From Chrysaora quinquecirrha (lineage: Eukaryota; Cnidaria; Scyphozoa; Semaeostomeae; Pelagiidae): 64,000 bases of DNA. Where the stretch lies: NCBI GenBank assembly GCA_014526335.1, contig JACTAT010000010.1, forward strand, positions 8,731,732 through 8,795,731, written 5' to 3'. Of this stretch, positions 35,633-46,748 are shown piece by piece (the stretch's first letter is position 1; each line of letters begins with the position of its first letter). The translations under genes were made by a program, and so were the position numbers. The notes under the pieces were generated by a model, which searched no databases, was not told the origin of the DNA, and saw nothing but the letters and a program-made list of their open reading frames with translations.

Positions 35633-37419
35633 CGAAATTTTAAAGGAATTATTCAAAAATTGGCCAATAGAGCAAAACGAGCATTATATAGCATATACAA
35701 ACTGTCCACTATGGATTATTTATCTATTAAGACAATAATTCAAGTTTTTAATACAACTATTTAATCTATATTGCTATATGGATCAGAACTATGGGGGCTT
35801 AACTCTAAACCAGAGAACGAAATTGAAAACCTACAACTAATGTTTGGAAGACATATCTTAGGAGTAAACAGAAAAACAATAAACCTGGCAATACTAGGGG
35901 AACTGTGCTTATTAGATCCACTTAAAATAGATATGCAACTTAACTCGATAAAATACTTTGACTATATAAATCAAACTAACAACAAACTCCTAACCGATGC
36001 ACTAGAAGAGAATAAAAGGTTATCAATCTGTGGTTTTGTGATATAAATAAAACAATAGAAGATACTAAATTTGATTTCGTTAAACTTTTAAGAAAAAACC
36101 ACAACTTTGATCTATCCACAAACATAAGAATTACATCAAAATAATAAGTTAATTAAAAGTATCTGTGAAACAAGACTTGTACAGAAATTCTTTGACACAT
36201 GGAATGAAAAAAACAAGCAACATGAACAGACTGGTATTCTACAGACAAGTAAAAACGAAACCACAAGAAGAGAAATATTTATCATATGTAGATTCAAGAA
36301 AACATAGAGCTGCACTAACCAAACTACTAATAAGTGCCCTTAAATTTAATATTGAAACAGGAAGATATTCAAAAAATAGAATAGAGCAAAATGAAAGATT
36401 TTGTGACTGTTGCAATAACAATCCTAGACCCTTAAAGGACATGTACAGATAAACTTTGCTCAACTTTTCTCAGCTGGTTGCACGGACTGGAATGTGCAGT
36501 GTACAGAAATTTGCTCAAAACATTGAAGCAGTAACACCTAATTATCTTAATGCCTGATGGCATTATTTTATCAGCACGAGCCTTGTATTTTCTCCCTGTA
36601 TCAAAAAACAAAACTCTATGGTACAGAATTTTTTGTTGAAAACGTCTTTTTCCATAAATTCTCAAGTACGTCTCAACCGAAAAACTATGTGACTGTTTGG
36701 TGAACCCCTGATAAATACTAGCAACCGTTCAACATCGACCAGTAACAATTCATCTGTCATTTTAAACCCCAAACCCATATTGCTTGCTATTCTTCGCGAA
36801 TTTTAAAGGCAACTTTAGTCTGATTAAGTCCCATCCTCCCCCACAAGATTCTGCTGGATACAGAAAATAAACAGATAAAGACAAACGGATGATTGGTCTT
36901 CCTTTAGCATTTGGTGCAGGAATAAACATATTTACAGTTGCGTAAGGCAACAATCAAATGGCATGTTTTCTGTGTAACATCCAACATTTTAATCTTTGAT
37001 GACAGAAACGGATTAAAATGAGCAAGGTGAGCACCTCGCAAGGTGCTCAACTTAGCGGGAGTTTGCCTTTAACGAAAACGTACCATTTACAGTTATAAGC
37101 AAGCCAATCCTGTTGCGATAATTGGCCTAATCCCCTAAAATATGCAGTTTTTTCTGACTTGAGCATGACTGTACATGTCCTCTTAGACAACGAAAGTCAT
37201 TTCTTATTCAACTGCGCTATGAACAGTAGCCAGAGAGAAAAATTCCCCTCTAAGATAAATTTAAAAATAGGTAACTTAGAATACATATCTGAGACAGAGA
37301 AGATAGACATATTTAAAACAACTTTGAATTTCGAAAATAAACAAAAGATATCATATTTAGCTGAGTTTGTATATTTATCACAGTTACAAAGAGAAAAAAG
37401 AACAGTATTTCTAAGTTAA
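35633..37419 (+). pseudogene. LINE ORF2 C-terminal relic, split by a MITE
   Basis: Region after the RT core of a non-LTR element: KGIIQKLANRAKRALYSIYK, a stop, then LLYGSELWGLNSKPENEIENL, GRHILGVNRKT and GELCLLDPLKIDM, a frame change near 36045, then SRKHRAALTKLLISALKFNIETGRY and CDCCNNNPRPL. After the 748-bp insertion at 36435-37182 the same protein resumes in frame with DNESHFLFNC and ends at 37419. The CxxC...H...C spacing resembles the zinc knuckle at the end of many LINE ORF2 proteins. The 5' RT motifs are absent. Confidence 0.85.
36435..37182. mobile_element. 748-bp Harbinger-like MITE, TTA target
   Basis: The left end AAGGACATGTACAG and the right end CTGTACATGTCCTC form an inverted repeat of 13-14 bp. 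TTA flanks both sides (36432-36434, 37183-37185). Removing the element and one TTA rejoins the LINE relic in frame. A TTA/TAA target with a short TIR fits PIF/Harbinger. The inside has no transposase; it has a small palindrome AGCACCTCGCAAGGTGCT near 37030. Confidence 0.85.
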
Positions 37420-37536
37420 TGCTTAGTTTTTGAGATATACCGTTGCCATGGATGGACCACTTTTTATTAGAAGTTAATTTTCATGTTACTCAAAGACTTT
37501 TAGAAAATCTATTTACCATCAGAATATTATTCCATC

Positions 37537-38889
37537 GGCTATCTTGAAAACCTGGAATGTGGAATATTGGAATGGAATATTGGAATATTGGATTGGAATA
37601 TTGGAATGTCCAAAACTCGTAAATTCGACAATAATTTTTGGATTCGAGGCTGTTTCAAGAAAGTTCGACATTCCAATATTCCAATATTCCATTATTCCAG
37701 TATTCCAATATTCCAGTATTCCAATATTCCAATATTCCAGTATTCCAATATTCCAATATTCCAATGCAGAAAATGAGATGAACCTATTCTGAATGTCACG
37801 TATGTCACGTGGGGTTGAAAAGTAGAAGTAGAAAATTGTAATATTGTGTAAAACTTTGTAATGGTTTCTGTTTGACTTGTAATGTAATGTTGTAATGTAG
37901 AAATGTCTGTTGTAAATAGATGATTTCATTATTAATGTTTATTTCATCACGTTGCCATTTATTTCTTATTTATGACCCTACTACATTTAAATAGAACCAA
38001 AACAAATAAAGATTAGCAAAACAAATTCATGAAATAATTAGACTCTCGAACGACCAAAACGTTAAGAAACACCAGTACTGAAAAACTTTACCCACTTAAG
38101 AACTTTTCCGAGGGGCAATTCACTGTGTGGAAACTTGTACACCTTTTACAGGGGCTTTTATTGGTTCCATTAAAATCTCTCCTCGAAATCCTTTGGTTTA
38201 AACATAAATCTCATGCACCTTATCGAGGAGCGAAATGCCCCTCGAACTTTTCGCCTCAGTCTACGAAATACAAAATGTTTCCTTTCCTTTTATTTCCCCT
38301 TTTTTTTGTCAATAAAAGACGCTCTTTCGGTGATTCCTAACAGCCTGTCGTCAAGCACTTGTGATAAGATCAGACAAAAGCAGTCTTAATATTTCATGAA
38401 TTTGTTTTGCCAATCTTTATTTGTTTTGGTTCTATTTAAATGTAGTAGAGTCATAAATAAGAAATAAATGGCGACGTGATGAAATAAACATTAATAATGA
38501 AATCATCTATTTACAACAGACATTTCTACATTACAACATTACATTACAAGTCAAACAGAAACCATTACAAAGTTTTACACAATATTACAATTTTCTACTT
38601 CTACTTTTCAACCCCACGTGACATACGTGACATTCAGAATAGGTTCATCTCATTTTCTGCATTGGAATATTGGAATATTGGAATACTGGAATATTGGAAT
38701 ATTGGAATACTGGAATATTGGAATACTGGAATAATGGAATATTGGAATATTGGAATGTCGAACTTTCTTGAAACAGCCTCGAATCCAAAAATTATTGTCG
38801 AATTTACGAGTTTTGGACATTCCAATATTCCAATCCAATATTCCAATATTCCATTCCAATATTCCACATTCCAGGTTTTCAAGATAGCC
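37537..38889. mobile_element. foldback element, about 508-bp arms, 10-bp TSD
   Basis: The arms 37537-38044 and 38382-38889 are inverted copies with only a few mismatches visible; the ends are GGCTATCTTGAAAACCTGG. The perfect 10-bp duplication TTATTCCATC flanks it (37527-37536 and 38890-38899). Each arm contains a short satellite of GGAATATT words (37560-37765 and 38660-38875). The loop of about 340 bp has no coding potential. Frames of 136 and 152 codons in the arms are products of the satellite. Long TIRs with a 9-11-bp TSD fit Mutator-like or Foldback elements. The near identity of the arms suggests recent insertion. Confidence 0.95.
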
Positions 38890-38899
38890 TTATTCCATC

Positions 38900-39780
38900 C
38901 TTGCTTTAAATTAAGTCGAAATTTGAGGCTTTTTCCATGCAATTTTTCCACTTGAGTTACAAACATGCAGAGTGTTTTTTCTTCGTAAAAACTAATGTGT
39001 AGCCATCTTGGACAGCAGCAAATTTACACAGATGCTCCACCGCAGAGGCCATTAGAGCCCATGTGCTTCGCATTAACAGGGAGAAAAATAATATGAAATT
39101 GGGCACAGAGATGGGTTTTTGGAAGTTTATAACACATCAATAGATTAATACATGGTTATACCCTAGAGTTATGGCCTTCTTTGAAAATAGTCCTCCTTTT
39201 AAAACGCAATGCTTACCAAGGAATTTAGCTGATGGAGAAATCCATACTCTTAATTTTGGGTTATTTTAAAAAGCATTATCTTTTTGGCTTTCTTGTTTTT
39301 TCAAGATTCATTCTAGGGATTTTAAAACCATCATCTTATCCTTACTTCCCCAAGTATTGGAAAATGTAACTGACTTACTGAAAAAACAATAACTGAATTC
39401 CAACAAACCTTACACCTGAACACTGATAAACAATTCTATTTGAAAAAACTGCTTGTAAGAAACTTTTCTTGTGTGCCTAATTGCTGGGCAGGGTTGGAAG
39501 AGGGAGGGGGTCTGGCCTTCTTTTGGGATCTTATTTTAGGGAGTGAATTGGAGGGTGGGAATTCGCCTCTGAATGACAAACAGACTTGAGAAAAATGATT
39601 TGTTGAAGGTTTCTTTTGTTTTGAGTGTAAGCAAGGTGAAAAGTGAGATCAACAATATTATTTTGATATGACATATATAGATTTCCTTACCCTATATTTT
39701 TCTAGCTGCTGGGTATTTTGTAGAGTTATTTTTAATTCTGCAGCTTAAATCAACCGAAATGTAAACTAGGTCCAAACTAA
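38900..39780. other. no supported gene
   Basis: Sequence between the foldback element and the Tigger relic. No motif or repeat was recognised. Confidence 0.55.
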
Positions 39781-39939
39781 TCCCCTCATGCATGTAAAGA
39801 CAACATGCAATAAAACGACAAGACAAACAATAAACGAAAAACAAAAAATGTTGAATTTCAACCAGTCAATATCCTCCATCTCTTCCATTTCCAGATATGT
39901 TGGTACAATCACACTGCACCCAATCATCACCATCATTCT

Positions 39940-41760
39940 TCATCGCATTCTCAACAACAAACTTTTACTTTTCGCTGGAGAAGCTGAGGTGTTTGAACTT
40001 TCTTCATCAAATTTTCTTTTGGCATTTCTTTCTTTTACTTTATTTTTTTTACTTGCTTGATGTTCTTGATTTTTTTTTATTTTTTTGATTTTCTCGATTT
40101 TTTTGATTTTTTTATTTTCTTGATTTTTTCTACTTTTTTCCCTATTTTCCTTGCCCTTGCTTTCTCTTTTTTGTTGCGTCACTTCTTTTACCATTTCTTT
40201 TCTTCGCTTTCCTGCATCTTCTGCCTCTAGAACTTTTAATGCAGCCTCTGACCTCTTATGCCTTGGGATTGATACTTTATTTCGTGGTTTTTCTCTTTGG
40301 AAGCGATTTGAGGATATGTCAGTATATCCTTGATCACCGGACAGAGATATTCATTGAGTGTTGATTTGGAGCAAGAAATCTCGCTCAGTTCTCTGGTCAT
40401 CGCCACTTCTTTAAGCTTGAGTGCTTTCCATGACAGAAACAGAGCATCATCTGCCACATCGTATCCCTCATCAAACCTTATCTTAAAAAGACTGACCCTT
40501 GTATGACCAATGACTTCTTCGATTTGCTGCAGCGCTTTCAAAATAGGATGGCAATCATTTTTCTTTGGCGTTTAGGTCCATACAGCAGTTAGGTCATTGG
40601 AATGATATGATGCTTCATTTATTTTGTTAGAAGAAGCAGCCCTTTCGCTTGATCATGCTGTGGTGCTGGTGCTGAAAACTTTGATGTGGTAATTGAAGAA
40701 GAAGGAATTGCGTGGCGATTGACAGGCCAGATACCCTAACATTTAAATGCAGCCTTGATGACATCTGGTCTTGCTGTTTTGTCCAGAGCTTGCACAAAAA
40801 CATGCGAAAAGGTTCTCTTGGTCACAACAAGGCCAGGGTTTTCAAATGAAAATTTGGTGCACTCTTTTTCCAATTTCCTTTGAAGACACTAAAGTAGCCT
40901 CTGTCGGCAGGTTGCATCAGATGGGACGTATGTGGTGGAAGACTAAAAAGAAGAATGTCATTAGCTTTACGAAAATAGTTGTGCTGTAGTCGATGAGGCA
41001 TAGATGACCATCGATTAATAAAGCAATAGCGCGTCTTGCAGGTATCTGCTTAACAAAATGATTTGCTACCCAGGCATTAAAGTGGTAGGTCTCCATCCAT
41101 CCCTTATCGGAAAAACCAAGAAATATATTTTTTGGGAAACCCAGACAATATTCGGCATTTAAAGACTTGCCAGGGGAAGTATACAGCTGACTGAATTGAC
41201 GAACCGCAGGCAGAGATGCAATGGAGCGTGGTGATAGATGTTTTTGATGAGCTGGTCATATGAAATGGGCATTTTGTCATTTTCTCGGCGCAAACTTTCT
41301 GTGAACTACATGATTGGAGTGGGAAGCCTGGTTCGTCACAGTTGTACACTTGGTCCGTCGAAGGAACTTTTTGTTCTTTTAAAAATTTTTCACAAATTGA
41401 ACCCTACAAAGAATATTTCTTGCTTGCATGCCGATGTCCTGGCCACCTCTAGCAGCTGCGGCCTTATCATATGGAGGTCTGGGTGGCTTTGGAGAAAGCC
41501 GTGCCACCAAGTCTTTCCTGTACGGTTGTTTTTGAATAAATTGACTTTCCTCCCAGCCTTATCTAAAACCTGTTTGATGGCTTCAAACACCATATCCTTT
41601 GTCTTGCCAAATCCTCGTTCTCTGCATTCCTTCGCCCATTCTGCAATCATCCCCTCTTCTTTTTCGCTTAGCACAGTTGCCTTGCCATTTTTTTAAATTC
41701 TATCTCTTGACTGAATGATTCTTCTGAGCGTTGTCTTCGGAATGCCAATGTTTGACATTT
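39940..41760 (-). pseudogene. Tigger/pogo (CENP-B/DDE_1) transposase relic
   Basis: Read on the minus strand. 41674-41390 is the CENP-B-type helix-turn-helix: LSEKEEGMIAEWAKECRERG, KTWWHGFLQSHPDLHMIRPQ. 41349-41104 has the first catalytic motif YNCDEPGF and TSITTLHCISACG. The frame changes to GFSDKGWMETYHFNAWVANHF and the second catalytic motif ALLIDGH near 41010, then LPPHTSHLMQPADRGYFSVF (40920). Another shift gives FSHVFVQALDKTARPDVIKAAF and GIWPVNRHAI. 40541-40236 keeps the tail STLNEYLCPVIKDIL, and 40194-39940 is a lysine-rich run of IKKIEKIKKIKK-type repeats. At least four frameshifts or stops. DDE_1 enzymes move by cut-and-paste at TA; no TIRs were located. Confidence 0.9.
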
Positions 41761-41779
41761 TCATGCAAATGTTTCCCCT

Positions 41780-42968
41780 ATTCATAAAAAGGAAAGCACT
41801 ACTGATAAAACTAACTATAGACCAGTCAGTGTTCTAAATTCAACTTCAAAAGTCTATGAAAGACTGATAGAAAATCAAATCTCTCAATACATGGAGAATA
41901 AGATTTCTTCATTCCTGTGTGGTTTTAGAAAGAATTATGGAACGCAACATGTTCTAAAACGCCTTATAGAAAATCTGAAAATAAATTTAAACAACAAGCT
42001 GAAAAATTGCGAAGGCAAAGAGTTAAAATAAATTCAATCTATAGTGAATGGATGCTGATAAAACAGGGGGTCCCACAAGGATCAGTGCTGGGATCTTTAC
42101 TTTTCAACAGTTTTCTAAATGATTTGTTCTTCTTTCTTAAAAAAAGTAAATTGTGTAACTATGCAGATGACAATACAATATGGATAAACGGCAGTGAATC
42201 AGACGATTATAAATAACCTAAATCAAGAAATTGAAATATTAAACAATTGGTTCAAAGAAAATACTATGCTTCTAAATAACGAAAAATGTAAATTAATGAT
42301 TGTACAAAGTAAAAATGATAGATCAGCAAATGCAATAATATCTGTAAACAGTAACTCGCTTAAAGAGGTAAAGGGTCACATTGGATAGTCAGCTGACATT
42401 TAAAAAACACATCAAAACAATGTGTAAAAATGCAGGAAAAAAGCTAAAAGCACTTGCAAGACTAGCCCCATACCTTAATCAAAATAAACATACATTATTA
42501 ATGAGAACTCTCATTATGTCTCACCTCAACTATTGTCCTCTGATCTGGATTTACTGTAGTAAAAAGAGTAATAATTCAATAAATTCAATCCATCAAAGAG
42601 CACTACGAATAGCTCATAATGATAACACTAAAAGCCTCCAAGAACTATTGCAACTTGATGGATCAGTAACTATTCATAAACTAAACTCGTATATATTAAT
42701 AATTGAAATATTCAAAACTATGAATGGCTTAAATCCAGAATTCATGAAAGATATTTTCAGCATCCACAACTCTTTCTACGATCTAAGAACCTCCCATTTC
42801 GAGGGTGTAAAAAAAAAAATAAAAAAATGCCATGCTCCTTGCTTGCCTTCCTCAAAGACACACCATTTTCAATTTCTATTAGAGCATCTTCCACTTACTC
42901 CTTTCAATATGTTTTTTTTCAATGCTGGCTTTGGAAGTGTACCACCTCCAGACATTGTTTTGCTATAA
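41780..42968 (+). pseudogene. LINE reverse transcriptase relic (ORF2, CR1/jockey-like)
   Basis: Begins HKKESTTDKTNYRPVSVLNSTSK, then FLCGFRKNYGTQHVL (motifs 1-2). A deletion removes motif A and part of the core. Motif B follows (KQGVPQGSVLGSLLF), then motif C NYADDNTIW with both Asp. A frame change near 42215 leads to NQEIEILNNWFKENTMLLN, another near 42385 to LDSQLTFKKHIKTMCKNAGKKL and SHLNYCPLIWIYCSKKSNNSINSIHQRALR, the typical thumb/connection. It ends with HNSFYDLR, close to the normal C-terminus of this family. An A-rich patch follows at 42806-42828. Confidence 0.92.
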
Positions 42969-43294
42969 ATGATTCAAACCAAACATTCAATTTATGGTAA
43001 AAGCAAGGTGATGGTATAACCAAGACAACCACAGAATGCGTGTAAGACGTCCGAAAGACCAGAAATCTCAATATGCGGATATAATATATACGGATATAAA
43101 GACTTATAATTTAGGGACAAAGAACCTAAAAATTAGAGATTATTATACATGGATAAAAAAATTAACAATTAATGGACGATTTAAGGATATTTGAGGGGCC
43201 AATTTAGGGTTAATTTAGTAATGATTTAGGGACATGTTGCTGTCCGACATTAGGGGAAAAAAACAATGTGTATCCCTAAACTTTCTGGTTGATT

Positions 43295-43620
43295 TGTTTT
43301 ACTGTGTATAGCGTAATGTACAACATTAAACATACGCACTCGTGCTTGTTATAGCCTAATGTACAACATCAAACATAAACACTCGTACATGTTGTAACCT
43401 AATGTACTACATCAAACATATGCACTCGCACATAAGTATACCACTAAGCATATTTACCTGACCCTTCTAGCAATTCCCACCATATCTAGCCTAGTTACCC
43501 ACTCACTTTAGCCATAATGTATAACACTAAACATCATTACCCAACCCTTCTAGCTATTCGCACCATACATAGCCTAGGTTCGTACTCACTTTATTCATAA
43601 AGTATACCACTAAGCATAAT
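43295..43620 (+). repeat. two short tandem arrays (58 bp x3, about 95 bp x2)
   Basis: 43295-43440 repeats ATAGCCTAATGTACAACATC...CACTCG about three times at a spacing near 58 bp. 43437-43620 repeats a longer unit with TACCACTAAGCAT and CCCTTCTAGC twice. Confidence 0.8.
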
Positions 43621-43639
43621 TACCGGCAATTACTAAAAG

Positions 43640-43890
43640 CAGGAACGGGGAATATCAGCGGGAAAGGGCAGGAATCACCGGGAACGCGCAAGAACGGGCG
43701 GAAACGAGTGGGAATCAGTGGGAACGGGCAGGAACGAGCGGGAATCAGCGGGAACGGACGGGAACAAGGGGGAATGACTGGGAATCAGCGGGAACGAGCG
43801 GGAATGACCAGGAACGGGCGGGAATGAGTGGGAATGGGCGAGAATGAGCGGGAATAAGCGGGAACGGGCGGGAATGGTGGGGAACGGAGG
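43640..43890 (+). repeat. 10-bp G-rich minisatellite
   Basis: Some 25 degenerate copies of a 10-mer such as CGGGAATGAG or CGGGAACGGG. It is much richer in G and CpG than its surroundings and strand-asymmetric (almost no C except in CG). Confidence 0.93.
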
Positions 43891-44104
43891 GTTTTAAGAG
43901 TCACAAAAGATCAAAAAATAAATATTAAATGACAAAGATTTATAAGCTTAATGCCTGCCAAATCGAATCGTCATTTTCAGAAGAAAGATCATTACATTAT
44001 TACAAGATTATTACACAGACAAACGCAGCAACTTTGCCAAGGCATATTTCACAAATATTGGGGGAGCGTAACACATAAAAATAGTGCCATGGTGCAAAAT
44101 CTGA

Positions 44105-44400
44105 TACCAGCATGAGACTTGGTAGAAATAGGCAGTTTAATACGCTGAAAAAGATAGCATTTAGACCCACCCTGAAAAATGCCCCCTGTGCTATTTTTGG
44201 ACTTGGGTACTAGCTCCCATGCCTCTAAAAGGAAAGTTTAAATACCTTTGCTGTATATCAAGATAAGAACATGAAACTTGGTAGAAATAGACAGTTTGAT
44301 ATGATGAAAAAGATAGGATGTAGACCCACCCTGAAAAATGCTCTCTTGTGCTTTTTTTAGACTGGGGTACTAGCTCCCAGGCCTCTAAAAGGAAAGTTGG
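44105..44400 (+). repeat. tandem duplication, unit about 165 bp
   Basis: The stretch with GACTTGGTAGAAATAGGCAG, CCCACCCTGAAAAATGC and TAGCTCCCATGCCTCTAAAAGG at 44110-44240 recurs at 44275-44400. Confidence 0.9.
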
Positions 44401-46040
44401 AAAGTTGGACTTTTTCTTCTACCGCTGTGATCTGCCATTATGGATAATTTTGTACCTATTCCATAATGGCGCTAGAAACCGGAAAAAGGCTTGTATAAAA
44501 TGTTTGTAAATATACAATAGGACATAATATAATATTCTGCGTATGATACTTTAGTACGCTCTTTTTTAATAAGAAAACTCATGAGAAATTTGGTACTGCA
44601 ATCAACAATGGTTAAGAAACTCTCAGTACTTCACTTAAAATGATAAGAAACTCACAGGTTTCAACTATCTTGATAAACGAACATTTGTTACATTAGATGG
44701 CAAGTGTCTATTCTTACAAAAAAACAGCTCATGTAAATGCGAATTGTCTTGCTTCTTCCCCATAAGAGCATCAATTACCTGTCTTGTCATTGAAAAATTT
44801 TGTCACTTGAATTTATGAACTAAATAAAACTTTTCAGCAGGTAATATTTTAATGGGCTAAGCCTGAGTGGTTTCTTTGTAATTACAAAGTGAACTCAAAA
44901 AGTCGGGATATTGGTTTAGATTCTTTATATATATTGCTGTTATTCTGCTTAGGCTATTATATCTTTAAAATTAATGTATATCTTATAACTGACTTATGGT
45001 CTTTTGTGAGACAGCATGTTGCACTTTGGGCGTGTCAGTCGATTTTTGTTCATTCTACAAAAACACAAAAAAGAAAGTTTTTAACACACAGATGCACACA
45101 TACACATATATTTTATGTTAGGAAGCTAAAGGTGATCGGTGTGACACAAAAATTTATATTCTTTGGCATATTAGACTCACCACCAATTCAAAAGCTTTTG
45201 CCAGAACCTCAGGAGACAAATTTGTAAAAGTGGACATTGACATTTGTTCACCTGTAAAAAAAATAGATTCCAGTCAGTCAGGTTGTTTGCTGTGCTTTGC
45301 TTTGCTGAGTTCTAAGCCTTTAACTTGCTCATCTTATGTGAGTTGATATCCTTTTTTAATTATTACTCTAAACACTGCTTTGCTGGACGAGAAACAGCAA
45401 AGACAAACATTGTAATGTACCTTTCTTTGGTTTCATTACATTTGGTTGTTTTTTTTTTCATCATAATCACTCTCCAAATCCCCAAAATTATTTTTGTCAG
45501 AATCTGTATCCTTCCGTAGCATCTGAATTAAACTATTTTGTTCAATCTCTGGTTGAGGCAGTTGGTAAAACTCGTTTACAATACAGCAAAATATGGCTCC
45601 AGTTTCCAATTTGTTTTCTGCTTATTTGCGTGCACTAGACTCAACTCAACCACAAGACTCAACAAACAAACTTTGAACAAGAAGGAACGTTGGCTCACTT
45701 CCAAACAGCATGTGTGAAATACGTGTTTTCATGACAGGGAGCCACAAATCTTCAAAATTCAATTGTTTGTTTTGAAAGGTCCCAAGTCTGATGAATTGAA
45801 AAGTGTGACTTCTTAACAAACGAATCAACCAATCAAATAACCTTATGCAACAAAAGACCATCAAACAGGCCCGCTTTTTAGAGTTTAACAATAGAGTCGC
45901 AGAGCAGAATAGGCAAAGCGCACAATGCACAGGAGCTTCGCAGATTCACATCAATATTTTTGTTCTGAATCGAATCCCTCTTTATCTTTATATTATTTTT
46001 GTTTGTGTTATGTCTTCACAAGTGTTTTCATAACCGGCTG
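44401..46040. other. no supported gene
   Basis: Frames such as 44889-45227 (112 codons) are leucine/isoleucine-rich, lack splice or domain support, and look like chance. The minus-strand frame 45646-45930 is likewise unsupported. Confidence 0.5.
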
Positions 46041-46431
46041 ATGGCAAATTTGATTTGTCTGGTTTGACAAATAGTTCAAACGAATGTTTCAAAGAATTGA
46101 ATTTTAGTATCAACAATATTCAAGTATTCCTCAAGGAAATTCTCGTCAGTGACCGTAAAAGACTCCATGAAACACCTTTGCAGCGAATATCGAATAGCCC
46201 TTCCAAGCAACAGCCAAAGGCAACCACTGGTAAGAAATTTTGAGCCGCAGTTCATGACATAAAATATCGAGAAGGGGCTTTTTATTCCCATTTTGTGATA
46301 TTTGTCATTGACCTCTCTCCTTGTTTCTCCTTTCAGAAATGTGGATCATGCCCATTCAAAGGACAATTATCAGATCTTTCCAGAGACATATGGCGTCATT
46401 CTATTATTTTCTGTTAATTTATAAGAATAAT
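46041..46431 (+). other. candidate two-exon fragment upstream of coiled-coil gene
   Basis: An open stretch ending KQQPKATTG at about 46228 runs into a strong donor (ACTG/GTAAGA). A strong acceptor with a long pyrimidine tract ends at TTTCAG 46336. Joining gives a frame to a TAA near 46431 inside the hairpin at 46388-46460 (ATTEMWIMPIQRTIIRSFQ). The exon-1 translation (KFDLSGLTNSSNECFKELNF) has no recognised domain and the true start is unclear. Splice signals are the main support. Confidence 0.3.
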
Positions 46432-46460
46432 TAACAGAAAACAATAGAATGATGTCATAT
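46388..46460. repeat. 32-bp near-perfect hairpin
   Basis: 46388-46419 and 46429-46460 are inverted copies (ATATGGCGTCATTCTATTAT against ATATGACATCATTCTATTGT) with three mismatches and a 9-nt loop. Both arms end in TTTTCTGTTAATT next to the loop. It could be a tiny MITE relic or an RNA hairpin. Confidence 0.9.
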
Positions 46461-46748
46461 ATCTCAAAATCTGAATGACAACCACCAAATTTTCTCAACC
46501 TATAATGGGTTTTTGTTGGGTGCAGATTCGGAAAATGACACTTCAAAAGTGCCATTTTGCCTCCCCCTTTCAGCCTGAGTGTACTAGCTATGTCACTTTT
46601 ACCCTATCAGGTAAAGTTCTTTTAAAAAATCTCCAAAAAAAAGTTAACCTCAACGAGAAAAATTTTACCTGAAACAAGTAAATTTTTCAAAATTTTTCCC
46701 GAATTGGTAAAGAAAATACTTGTATGAAGAAAATGCTACACTAGAATC

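Noticed and set aside
37519..38955. 136- and 152-codon frames with EYWNIGIL repeats
   Set aside because: They are mirror images produced by the GGAATATT satellite in the arms of the foldback element.
43640..43890. Telomere-like repeat
   Set aside because: The 10-mer is degenerate and does not match TTAGGG or related telomeric units.
44889..45227. 112-codon hydrophobic frame
   Set aside because: No domain, no splice support, composition matches AT-rich noise.
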